Positions 1 through 9,899 of a DNA stretch of 64,000 nucleotides are shown one piece after another (within the stretch, counting starts at the first letter, position 1; the number at the start of each line of letters is the position of its first letter). The notes below the pieces were generated by a model. It ran no database searches, was not told the DNA's origin, and saw nothing but the letters and a program-made list of their open reading frames with translations. Source of the DNA: Sarcomyxa edulis (lineage: Eukaryota; Basidiomycota; Agaricomycetes; Agaricales; Mycenaceae); the NCBI GenBank assembly GCA_009761415.1, contig QUOL01000018.1, positions 620,001 to 684,000 of the forward strand. The letters are read 5' to 3'. The translations under genes were made by a program, and so were the position numbers.

Positions 1-1884
1 TAATCAATCTACGGGATTTTGAGTCAGTGAGTTTGAAATGAGCATATGGGTAGAGACTTGCATCAGGCTTGAGAGTGAGTGTGCCTAACAATCGGATATG
101 AGTCGAGACTAATCCAGTTGTGTTGAGCTTCGTTCCAATGAGCAAATTTTGGTCTTTGGGTACTAAGACGTTACTGCATTCCTGGACGACGGTAAGGAGC
201 GGCAGCTACACAAATAGTGGAGTATCAACCTACGGAGAAGACTCTCTCGATTTGCGGGGAATCATCACCGCCGCTAGCAACAAGAGTACAGTTCTGCGTC
301 GTAGATCCAGTCTGCAATCCGCCGCTATGAGCGTTGACAGATGTAAAGGTCACGCATGTCGCGAGAAGTAAGAGCGAGGATATAGGTATGTGAAACATTG
401 AGGCTTACATCCAAAGGGTCCGTGTCGTGTCCTTTATGGAACTGAATTCAGGGGCGACTAAAAACGTGCGATTCAGTAAAATGTGAGGTGAAACCAGTAG
501 GGTAGCGGGCCGGCATAACTTGGTACGGATTACCGTTGGCTTTCAGGAAGGCCTCAGTCGTGGGGTCAATTTCTGAGAATCGATCATGGGGTAGTCACTA
601 GGATCTGACACGGATCATGTGCTCCTACATATATTGTGAATTTTTAAACAATCTGGTCATCGCGCCAAACACATGTCGTCGTCGGAATAGTACGTCTCAG
701 ATTTGACCTAAAAATCTGAACGATTTAGATGAGCAGCAAGAGACACAACTTGAATTTGTTACTCGCCTCGTAATCATCCTAAGTAGTCGGGTGACTACAG
801 CGGGCCGTTCCAATCCACTAGTACTATGGTATCCTGAACTGTATCGAGAATTCTACAAAAACCAATCAGTACACCCCCATTCCGAAAAGAGATTCTGAAA
901 AGCCCACGGGTGTGACATCGGTAGATGTCCGGGTGTGACCTCCGATTGTTCTCAACGTGGGCTCACACGGAGGCCAATTTAGAAAGATCAACGAGTTGTC
1001 CAGCAGATATCGTCCTGAGATCATCCTAACGTTAGCAGGAGACCCGAGTTGATCTCAGAGGATATTTCCACCTCATTTCTACCAATTACTCTAATTATGC
1101 TTGTTCACTCCAATAAAATCACTTTTCAGCACATATATGGATGCTAGCATGGTACTGTTTTGTTTTCATGATATCCAGATTCCAGAGGATTCCAGAGGCC
1201 GAAATCGAATGAGCTCGACGAGCGACTCACGGGCCCGTGCGTTGTGTTGGTGTCACACTATGTGACACCGGCGGTTTGTTCGTTGTCAGTTGACGACGAT
1301 TTTTTGATTTTTTACCCCATTGCTAACTCCAACTTGAACGTTCTGCCCCCTCCTTTGGTGCCCTCCTTAAGCTTAGTGTCCACAATTCCCCCTTGTTTTC
1401 GAGCTCGGATGGTCAAGGACTCGCTCGCTCCGTCGGACGCGCCGGTCAGCGCTCAAGCTCATCCACCGGATCCTCCCCAAACTGTATACTCTCGGATCTG
1501 TCGCAGGTCGCCAATTTTTCCTTCTATCCTACTCCTAGTCTGTGTTGTAGACTAGCTCTTATGGCTTGCATGCCTTGCTCCCGACTCCATGTCTGAGTCT
1601 TCTCATGTTTGTCACCATATGGCCCTCGTTTGACACAGTTATGTTGTGCACCATGTCTCACACCCTGTATATTCACTTCGCCTCTGCTAGACTGATGTAT
1701 GCCATAGACTACTCTTATAATATATTTTAATCATGTTCCTTCACTCCTTACTACGACATCCAGTATATCGAAAGAAATAAAACCAATATGCCGGAAAAGC
1801 TGCCTGCCAAAAATAACAACGAGTCTTCGTGATATCTGCTAGCTGAGCTCAACCAGACCTCAAGGCCACACGACGATTTATTGA
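1..1884. other. Non-coding stretch, no gene recognised
   Basis: No open frame here shows splice-consistent coding potential or a recognisable domain. The stretch holds several GTCAC/GTGAC-type motifs and one clear perfect inverted repeat at 1249-1269 (GGTGTCACA, spacer CTA, TGTGACACC). A T-rich, C-rich tract lies around 1310-1400. I see nothing else to annotate. Confidence 0.5.
1249..1269. repeat. Perfect 9-bp inverted repeat with 3-nt spacer
   Basis: The arms GGTGTCACA and TGTGACACC are exact reverse complements separated by CTA, so the site can form a small hairpin or be a dimeric protein-binding site. No gene start lies nearby, so no regulatory target can be named. Confidence 0.7.
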
Positions 1885-2914
1885 TACTGGGCATGACCCA
1901 GTAACGAGTCAGTCGGTACTCCCTGCTCACGCCTCACACGCTATCGCAATTCTGAGTAGGTCATTTTCAAGGCCTAGTTATTCTTGATATCTGTACCAGT
2001 AATTGAGACTATCAGTGAAGTGCTGCCAGAGAAAGACAAGATTATGTGAGCCATGTCCCTTGATTTCGGCGAAAATGGCCATTTTGGGCCACTCCCAAAA
2101 GTATCCTGGCCACCGAACAAGTCAAACACTGGTCTGACACCTAAACGTGGTCTGGAATGTCTAGAGGGTCTTGATATAGTCTTAATGAAGAAGTTTGGCA
2201 CCAAGGTGAATACTATTTTGCCATAAATACAGCAAAATGCCAGCAGGCCTCATTCTAGCAGACTTTTGACTTTATTGATCTCGTTCTACCTGCACAAGAT
2301 ATATGGGCCCCCAGATTCTTCTTTCCACCCATCATGGAAGGTATCAGATAAGTTCCTGATTGTTGCCGCATTTTTGTGGCTCTCGTAACTTGGGCTGGTG
2401 AAGAAATAAGAGATTGGTTTCAAAATGACCTTTTCCTTCGTGTTCTCACTTTTCTTCAGCCAAAAAATTTGCGGGATGTCTGGAAACACTTTAAGTATAT
2501 GATAGGAAGTACAAGAGTGCTGACAAAGAGCTATAGAGAGGTTTAGGCAAGCGTAGAGAGAGTAAATGCCGGTTTCAGAGCAAGTAGACAGAAGTAGACT
2601 GGTGTGACATGGTACTAATTAATCACGGTGACCAAAGTCACCAAACGCGTTTTTGACCAATCAGCGTGCCAGGATGAAGCCTTCGGTTTTTGCCGACGCG
2701 CGACTCGTTACTCCCAAATACCTCAAATCTCAAACTTTTTCAAAATATATTCATCTGCCTTTTGTCTCATCTCGTAAAAATACAAGTGCTATGCAATGGC
2801 TTTCAAAACTCATATTTCTAGCCATAAATGTTTACAGAATGTGAGTAGCTATTCTAAGTGTCGAGATATCGAAGAAATGCTGTGACCTGACTCGTTACGG
2901 GGTCAGGCCCAGTA
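1885..2914. mobile_element. Non-autonomous TIR element flanked by TA
   Basis: A 26-bp terminal inverted repeat bounds the segment. The left arm starts CTGGGCATGACCC at 1887; the right arm, read in reverse complement from 2912, starts CTGGGCCTGACCC. Both continue to GTAACGAGTCAG, with two mismatches over 26 bp. TA dinucleotides flank both ends (1885-1886 and 2913-2914), as expected for a Tc1/mariner-type or other TA-targeting DNA transposon. The roughly 1,026-bp interior has no transposase-like frame, so it would be a MITE-like deletion derivative. A TA duplication is weak evidence by itself; the matched, inward-facing arms are the real support. A small GGTGAC/GTCACC hairpin lies inside near 2628. 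Confidence 0.5.
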
Positions 2915-3218
2915 GGCGATTTGAGGTCACCCGGAGCTCACAATGATCTCACGAGATGTCACGGACTAAATCTGCCAATCTCTCGATTCGAACGTCACAA
3001 CGAGATCATGTAAAAATGGCGGTGTAGTAGGGGAGACAAAGTCACGAACTTGAAGGGGAAACTCGGTCAGGCCTCAGTGCAGTGACCAGTCACGGTGCCG
3101 GGTGGTCAGTGACTCAGTGGTCACATTTCTGGTCACAGGCGCTGTCACAATACCTCCCGCACGTGGCTACTAATAAAATTTCAAAAATAAATCACAAGTC
3201 CCTTAAACATTCCCAACG
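2915..3218. other. Intergenic region upstream of PWP1
   Basis: No coding potential. Between about 3065 and 3147 there is a cluster of GTCAC/GGTCA/TGACC half-sites in both orientations, directly upstream of the PWP1 start codon. They could be promoter elements, but the same motif family also occurs near 900-1000, so this is only suggestive. Confidence 0.4.
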
Positions 3219-5183
3219 ATGAGCCTCATTTCGGCCGTCTCTTGGGTTCGACGAGGGGTTGCAGCACAGCACCCCGAAAAATATGTCTTGGACGACGAAG
3301 AACTAGAACGAGTCAGCGCTCTAGCAAGAATAGAGCTGGAGGATGCACGCGTCGAACTACAGCGGGCACATGAAGCTGCAAAAACCATGGGGAAAGGTGC
3401 CGAAGGCGAGGAGGCCGACGACGACGACGGTGAAGACGACGGTTGGGTCGAGTGAGTTTTGCATATCTAGATGGACTGTGATCGTGCTAACTCTGGTACC
3501 AAGTGAGGAAAAGGATGAGGATGCGATGGATCTAGATGAAGTGCCGCCAACAGGTGGCGAGCTTGCGGAATATAAGCTAGACGAGTACGACGATGATGTG
3601 AAAACGGAAGGTAGGTCGCCCGTTCAATGTATATTAGTAGTGCTGCATCAACTCACGATGCACAGATATCGGTCCATTCAGCAATATCAAGGGGCTAACA
3701 TACTATCGAAATAACGAAGAAGATCCCTACATCACTTTAAAAGATGTGCGTGTCCATACCTACACCCTGATCTTCAGGCTAACACACAATTAGGCCAACG
3801 ACGACGAACGTGAAGAACTCGAAGTCCTTCCATCCGACAACCTGCTCGTGGTCGCCAAAACCGAAGACGAGATCTCACAACTAGAAATCTACGTCTACGA
3901 TGAATCCGAGGAAAATCTATATGCACATCACGATCTCATGCTACCAAACTTTCCACTCTGCCTTGAATGGCTTGATTTCCCTCCTACCTCCTCTTCCTCT
4001 AAATTACCCGCCAACCCGTCTTCTGGATTCGGTAATTACATCGCCGTAGGAACACTCGACCCCGAAATCGAAATATGGTCATTGGACGTTGTAGAAGCAA
4101 TGTATCCCTCCAGCATTCTCGGACGACCCGATAAAACTAAAGCCGCACCCGCCATCCCTCTCGGTAAAGGTAAAAAGAAACGTAAAAAGACCAAACATCG
4201 ACCCATCTCATCCGCCTACCATGTCGACGCCGTCCTGGCCCTATCTTGGAACAAGACTCACCGAAATCTCCTGGCCAGCGCCAGTGCAGATCGAACGGTG
4301 AAACTTTGGGATCTAAGCAGGGATCCAACGGTGAATGGTGGAGAAGGAGGGGCGATACGGAGTTTCGAGGGGATACACAAGGACAAGGTACAGTCTGTGC
4401 AGTGGAACGAGAAGGACCCAAGTGTCCTTCTGACGGGCAGTTATGATCGGACGGTGCGGACGTTTGATTCGAGAGCACCAGATGCAGGTGTGGGTGCAGT
4501 AGTCGGAGCGGATGTGGAAGCCCTTCGATGGGATCCATGGGAGACTCATGGGTTTTACGTGCGTCTTCACTATACCTCTTCTATTTTTCTTCCGCTCATT
4601 CAGATTCATAGGTGTCTCTCGAAAACGGTCTAGTGCTAAACTTCGATGCTCGTACCCTCCCCAGCGACCTCAATACCCCCTCCCCTGCCCGATTCACACT
4701 ATCAGCACACGACGGTCCAGTATCCTCCCTCGACGTGAATCCCCACATAAAAGGATGTCTAGTCACAGGTGGCACAGACAAACTAGTTAAAGTCTGGAAT
4801 GTCGTAGATGACGCCGATGGTGGTAAGAGGAACGTCAGTCTGGTAACATCGAGAGACTTAGGCGTGGTTAGTGCCTTCCTTTTTTTCTTGAACTCAGTTC
4901 CTGAGACTCAATTTGATCGTCGTTGTAGGGCAAAGTCTTCTCGACGGTGTTCTCACCAGACGACCCTCTTACGCTCGCTGCAGCCGGGTCGAAGGCGAAG
5001 TTGCAAATCTGGGACGTTGGTGCTAATCTAGGTGCGCGGAAGGCCTTTGGTGCGAAGTTGAGAGAAGCAGGTAGGGTTTGGAAGGAGAAGGAGAGGGAGG
5101 ATGCTGAGGGTGGTGGAGGAAATGGAGGAGTCATCGGCGTTGTTAGTGACGGTGAGGAGAGCGACGACGGTGACGATGAGTAG
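3219..5183 (+). CDS. PWP1: Periodic tryptophan protein 1 (WD40, ribosome biogenesis)
   Basis: The product is a 564-residue homologue of Pwp1, a conserved nucleolar WD40 protein needed for large-subunit rRNA processing and linked in other eukaryotes to rDNA chromatin. I place six exons: 3219-3451, 3504-3610, 3666-3745, 3794-4558, 4612-4866 and 4929-5183; every junction keeps frame and uses GT-AG. The N-terminus (MSLISAVSWVRRGVAAQHP, then KYVLDDEELERV) matches the family's characteristic start, followed by an acidic linker and the block IGPFSNIKGLTYY. WD repeats are visible as SADRTVKLWDL, SYDRTVRTFD, GTDKLVKVWNV and GSKAKLQIWDV. A basic lysine/arginine patch (about residues 250-260) interrupts the propeller, and the C-terminus is acidic (ESDDGDDE). 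Length is close to yeast Pwp1 (576). The start is the first Met of the conserved N-terminus. Confidence 0.93.
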
Positions 5184-5662
5184 ATAGATGCGTTGCAACT
5201 TGCATTGCCTGCTTCATCTGTCGTGCAAAAAACGCGCATCATCACAACATAAGAAACGATGCATGAAAACGCTCCCACTGATAGTGGAAACCAGAACTTT
5301 GAGTCAAGGGAGAATATACAGTCAGGAAAATATTGAGAGTCCTCTATAGTATGAAGGCGAAGAATGGTAAATTTTGCGCTCTGCCTACGTTCGAGATGAG
5401 AAGGATCGGTGTAAGAGAAATTTAAGGACCGTTATTTTGATATCCAAGCCTGCATCCCGAAGTATGCTCAGTTTGGATTCTACATCGTCGGACACGTCTA
5501 GAAAGGCTCCCGAGAAGTCTAATCGACAATCCTCAAGACGCGAGGGCCTGGTGGTAATAAATTGATCATCCGGTCTCCTGCGAGACTTGATCTGACTTGA
5601 TCAGGTCGAGTACAGCCTCGTTTGTAATGCTGATATCCACCCGCTATCGTCGAGACAAATTT
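5184..5662. other. Intergenic, PWP1 3' flank
   Basis: About 480 bp between the PWP1 stop and the decayed F-box gene on the other strand. No coding potential, repeats or RNA gene seen. Confidence 0.4.
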
Positions 5663-6720
5663 CTACGAGTGACGGCAGCACTCGGATGCATCGCAGCGGT
5701 TTTGCGGAGAGATAGTCGTGTCAGGGAAAAAGAGGAACGGGAAATGAGATATAAGAACGAGAGTGTAGACCAGTTGACGAAGACTTGACATGAATCGACA
5801 TTGAAGGTTCGGGAGATCGCTGTTATTATCCACGACTAGGGTGATTGCATGTAATCTGTACAACGTGATTACTTGATTGGGGATATATTGACCGTTTATG
5901 CTGATCGTGCACTCAAGTGAGGTGATGTTCGGAGTATATCGTAGGAACTCGACGCAATCCACAGCACTGGGGCCAGAGATGCAAAGCTCTGCCAGTCGTG
6001 CAGGAAGCCGCAATTTGATGAGCAAAGGGGTAGATTCCACGTAACTGAAATGATGAAGGTTTAGGGCGCGATCAAAGAGGAGACCGATGCTCGGCTCTTC
6101 TTCGCAATGGTCGACTCAGAGTCGGTGAAATAGATGAAAGACATAAGGTGAGGGAACGAGTCTGCTTGGAGATCTGAAAAAGCTTGGAAGGTACGATAGA
6201 GTAGCCATAGAGTCAACGACTGCACCTATTTGTAGAGGGTATGAATTTGTGTATAAGCTCGGTTCCGTCCAATTCACCGACTACGGACATGATCTCCACA
6301 GATAGATGCAGGTCGGAGATACGTTGAGTGAACACGTACAAAAGGGCCACCTTGCTACTGGAAGTTTTGTTCCTGATACGGAGCGAGATGGCTCTCCATA
6401 TACAAGGAGTCGCGTAGCGTTTTGCCTCCAAGGACGACAGATCTGCGAATGAGGCAGAGAAGACTCCCATGATGTGCAAGCAAGAATAAAATGTCAGCCA
6501 CGAGTTTGGCAGGGCACAGTGCTGCATGGTACGCGTGGATTTGGTCGAGCCGACTCCGCTTTTTTCACGATGAGCATGTCCACCACAGCCTGTGCACGAG
6601 CGATGTCTACCTCGATTACAGCAACACCGGCCTCACCTTCAACGAGCAGTTACAACTCTTTTTGCCTTCGGGAAGGCGAAGGAGCAATGTTGTTGTCATA
6701 TATCGCAGACGCCAGTGAAG
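5663..6720 (-). pseudogene. Decayed F-box protein gene
   Basis: The minus strand carries a broken relative of the intact F-box gene at 45568. Nucleotide similarity is clear at the 5' end (around 6540-6680), where the coiled-coil region reads GEAGVAVI..DIARAQAVVD against GEADVAILDKEIARAQAVVD. The F-box itself is spread over three frames: KLVADILFLLAHHG, then LPHSQICRPWRQNAT, then ATPCIWRAISLRI, which shows at least two frameshifts. The LRR-like C-terminal part survives near 5663-6040 (CVEFLRYTPNI). That segment resembles the pseudogene at 44010 (CIEFLRYSPDA), so both belong to one F-box subfamily. No intact start or continuous frame remains; I infer it is not functional. Confidence 0.75.
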
Positions 6721-6963
6721 AAAGCCTCAGGGACTACCAACGTTCCAACGTGAGTGATGATAATGATAATAGCAGCCGAGTACTTTACTATGCGATGATC
6801 AGTATCACAATGGATGAATATTTCGAATTAGACTCACCTGGTGAAGACTCGATAGCAGTTCAGACGATTCAAGATAATAGTCAAGGACTCACAAGGAGGA
6901 AGTTCAAGTTCAAGCAAAGTTCAAGCGCACCGTGTCCGTGATGGCAAGTTGCGAGCATGTCAC

Positions 6964-8589
6964 ATGACGCATCCATCTCCGAGTCGGAATCCAGTCACCA
7001 GAACAGTGAACACAACGACTATCGTACAAGACCATTCTTCTACTTATCGCATGGAACAGAATCTATACTTTCGTATCGAGGAATTGTCGAAAACGAACAA
7101 CGCTGCAACCGATCTCGAATTGACGCAAATCAAGGCCTTGACTCGAAAAGACGAGTATAGCCTTGCGTTGCTGGATCTCGAAATAGAGGAGGCTGAAGCC
7201 CATCTAGATGAACTCAAGGCATGTCGTCTGGTTCTTCACGAAAGGATACACACATATCACATCGTTCTCTCTCCAATTCGGCGGTTACCACCCGAGATCC
7301 TTCGTGAAATCATGCTCTGTTTCTGTGCCCCAATTTTATCTTTCAACGGTAAACTGCCGGCGTTACCTCTTAGTCAAGTCTGCTTTCGCTGGAGGGAACT
7401 CGCACTCACCACATCAAGGCTCTGGTCTACCTTTACGATTCATCAAAAAAACGGCTCTTACGCCAGGTGGAACTTTCTCGATATGTGCGTCCGACGGGCG
7501 AAGGCCACGCCCCTCGCAATCAAAATAATTGATTTAGACTTGATCTTTCGACCTGAAGCGCTATCGAGGATTTTACATCCCCGTTCTGCCACTGTTCGAG
7601 AACTTTCACTCTCCGTACATGGCGCAGCGGTCCGAAAATCAACCGACCACCACGAAGTGCCGTGTAGCATGCCACTTTTGGAAAGCCTTTCCCTCTTCCT
7701 AGGGGGTGGAGTCTCACCGGCATCGGTTCTAGGAGCGTGGGTCTTGAACGCTCCGCGTCTTCGTACCGTAGCATTGAGGACAAGGATTGCTCACATTGGC
7801 AATGACTTGGACACCGTACCATGGCGACAACTCACATCTCTCTCTGTACATGGGTTTTCCCTGTCTTCCGATTTCACTCATGTTCTTGAACAGCTCGAGG
7901 ACCTCGAGGAGTGTAGTTTGTTTTTTCGAGACCCAGATCCGCTTGACGAAGAAGATTTTCCTTCGCTCTCCAGTCATATCGTTTTGCCCCGCGTTCGAAG
8001 ACTACTTGTTCGATCCTTGTATGATTCGTCCGGCCCTCAATTATTCTCCATGATCACCGTTCCTGCCCTTACGAATCTCAGTATCTCCACAAGCTGTTGG
8101 GGTCCAGTCAACACTACGTGGCTACGGGAGGGTCTCTTGCCGTTCTTACGCCGCTCCAATTCTACACCTGAGACTCTCGACCTTGACATGAGATACGATA
8201 CGAGGGACTTGGAGGCACTCCTCAGAGCGGTTCCCACTCTGAAGCGCCTCGATGTCAACATTCACAATCTCACGAATCACTTCTGCGAGTACATGACGGC
8301 CTCTTATTCGAATATCGATCCTGTCCTTCCCGCCCTGGAGTACTTTCGTATACAAATCAACTCTTTTGATATCTCAAACTCTTTCGCTTCCATGGTCGAG
8401 TCGCGGTGGTGGACAGATTCTGCAGTTGTAAAGAGAAATGGGGTATCGCGGTTAACACTCGTTACCCTTCTACTTTCACCAAGTGACTTCGTTAGTCCTT
8501 CTGCTCTCGATCGGCTCAAGAAATGCGCGGCAGAGGGTATGCGTTTCTACGAACAGGAGCGGGATGACCGTGTATGCACTCCATGGTAA
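6964..8589 (+). CDS. F-box protein with LRR-like C-terminal region
   Basis: Single-exon gene of 541 residues. A coiled-coil-like segment (about residues 35-85, rich in Glu/Leu/Arg) precedes an F-box (about 108-155: RRLPPEILREIMLCF, then LPLSQVCFRWRELALTT and LW), the module that binds Skp1 in SCF ubiquitin ligases. The remaining 380 residues have the leucine-spaced pattern typical of basidiomycete F-box proteins (for example LESLSLFLGGG, LTSLSVHGF), presumably a substrate-binding LRR solenoid. I chose the first ATG of the open frame; Met 30 (7051) is an alternative, because the first 29 residues are Ser/Thr-rich and unlike the rest. Substrate unknown. Such genes are strongly expanded in agaricomycetes and this one keeps an intact frame, unlike its neighbour at 5663. 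Confidence 0.85.
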   Translation: MTHPSPSRNPVTRTVNTTTIVQDHSSTYRMEQNLYFRIEELSKTNNAATDLELTQIKALTRKDEYSLALLDLEIEEAEAHLDELKACRLVLHERIHTYHIVLSPIRRLPPEILREIMLCFCAPILSFNGKLPALPLSQVCFRWRELALTTSRLWSTFTIHQKNGSYARWNFLDMCVRRAKATPLAIKIIDLDLIFRPEALSRILHPRSATVRELSLSVHGAAVRKSTDHHEVPCSMPLLESLSLFLGGGVSPASVLGAWVLNAPRLRTVALRTRIAHIGNDLDTVPWRQLTSLSVHGFSLSSDFTHVLEQLEDLEECSLFFRDPDPLDEEDFPSLSSHIVLPRVRRLLVRSLYDSSGPQLFSMITVPALTNLSISTSCWGPVNTTWLREGLLPFLRRSNSTPETLDLDMRYDTRDLEALLRAVPTLKRLDVNIHNLTNHFCEYMTASYSNIDPVLPALEYFRIQINSFDISNSFASMVESRWWTDSAVVKRNGVSRLTLVTLLLSPSDFVSPSALDRLKKCAAEGMRFYEQERDDRVCTPW

Positions 8590-9230
8590 ATCACAACAAT
8601 TTCTCGGTAAGAATATCATCTTAGGATCATGCACGAAGCACTGCTCTAGAATGTTCGCTCCAGAGATATCACTTCATTACGACGATGTTTTCGTAATATC
8701 ACTTTTCGTTCATATCACATTTCATAGCTTCGTCGCCTCTATTTCGATGCTTTAAGGCAGAGGCCTCTATCGATCCAAGTCATCTCTCATGTGGGCTTCA
8801 TGTGGGCTTTGAGCAACGTCCTCCTAGAGAAATAGTCCGTCTAAAAGCGCTACACGATCTTGAAATATAGAACTGTGACACAGAGTTGAGGCAACAATAC
8901 TTCATAAGCGTTGCCTACTGACAGAGAACGTGGCGTTACTTGTTTTTCGGTATCTCGTCTTGCAGTCACTTGTCCGACTCTGCCGACGCCATCGAGAGCT
9001 GTGCGTTGTATCAATGTATGGTAACGCAGAGTCGACGCGTCCCATTGAACTGTCACGTGACATAACTCGCGTCGACGCGTCGACGGTCTTCCGCCACACA
9101 ACAGTCAGTCCACTCTCGTTCAACATAATTTTGAGCTCATACTTATGTTACTCGAGTTGATACGCGTCGGCATGAGTAGGAATGAGGAGAGGCCGCAGAG
9201 TATGAAGGCGCATGCTTCATTTTTTGATAA
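8590..9230. other. Intergenic with palindrome cluster
   Basis: No gene seen. A compact set of palindromes lies at 9031-9085: GTCGACGCGTC at 9031-9041, GTCACGTGAC (containing an E-box CACGTG) at 9052-9061 and the perfect 16-bp palindrome CGTCGACGCGTCGACG at 9070-9085. They lie about 145-200 bp upstream of the tRNA gene. Confidence 0.5.
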
Positions 9231-9345
9231 GCATTGATGGTGTAGCGGTAACATTGGGTCTTCCCATTTGCACATTGTGCATTCGCCGGGAGTTGATCCC
9301 TTCGTGACAATGGCCCAGCCTCGGGTTCGACTCCCGGTCAATGCA
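9231..9345 (+). tRNA. tRNA-Gly (anticodon CCC) with intron
   Basis: The 115-bp gene folds as a cloverleaf once a 44-nt intron (9267-9310) is removed. The acceptor stem is GCATTGA/TCAATGC, the D stem GTGT/ACAT, the anticodon stem GGGTC/GGCCC with loop TTCCCAT, and the T arm TCGGG-TTCGACT-CCCGG, followed by discriminator A. The anticodon CCC is at 9263-9265 and decodes GGG. The intron sits one base 3' of the anticodon, the canonical place for nuclear tRNA introns, and contains a GGG run able to pair with the anticodon. The B box GGTTCGACTCC (9324-9334) and a downstream T run (9363-9366) fit RNA polymerase III transcription. The mature tRNA would be 71 nt before CCA addition. Confidence 0.92.
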
Positions 9346-9362
9346 GAGCCTTGTGTATCTTG

Positions 9363-9366
9363 TTTT
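9363..9366 (+). terminator. Pol III terminator of tRNA-Gly
   Basis: A TTTT run 18 nt after the tRNA 3' end, the usual RNA polymerase III stop signal. Confidence 0.6.
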
Positions 9367-9899
9367 ATTCCCCAGTAGAACAGGAAAACCCCATAGAAAT
9401 AGAGAGACATCTCAATTTTGACTCAGGATAACACATTTTTGATGCTGTCCGCTCATTTTGTAGACATATATGTCCTCAAGTGTATCCCAGAGAAGGAAAT
9501 ATGTATCCAATACATCAACAATGATTGATGAGCACCGGGTATATATATGAAGTTCACCTTTCTCGAAAGCTGAGATATGAAAGACGGCAGACGGAAAGTA
9601 CCTAGGTGTAGAGGACGGTGATATTATGGTACTTAGGCCTCAGAGAGAGTATCCTTATGCACACGTCCGAGGCGTTGAACGATCCGAGCGTTTATTATGT
9701 TCGCATTACCAATGGTTCATATAATTCCTACGGTTTGACATTAAGTAGCACAACTCAGTGGAGGAAAACAATCAAGATGAATCAAGGAAGAAAGGTACAT
9801 ACATATATGTATCTGGTACTGCTCAGTCAATTTGTCTAGCAGGACGGTACAATCAGCTTTACATTATCAATGTGATCTTGTAGCAACTTAGAGGCCGTA
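9367..9899. other. Intergenic, nothing recognised
   Basis: About 530 bp between the tRNA and the 3' end of the next F-box gene. Short open frames here have no recognisable similarity. An AT-rich patch (TATATATATG) lies near 9540. Confidence 0.4.

Noticed and set aside
4137..4609. Long open frames antisense to PWP1 (133 and 98 codons)
   Set aside because: They lie opposite conserved WD40 codons and show no motifs; the sense frame explains the sequence.
6474..6941. Plus-strand ORF of 155 codons
   Set aside because: It is the complement of the decayed F-box gene, whose minus-strand similarity to the intact gene at 45568 is clear.
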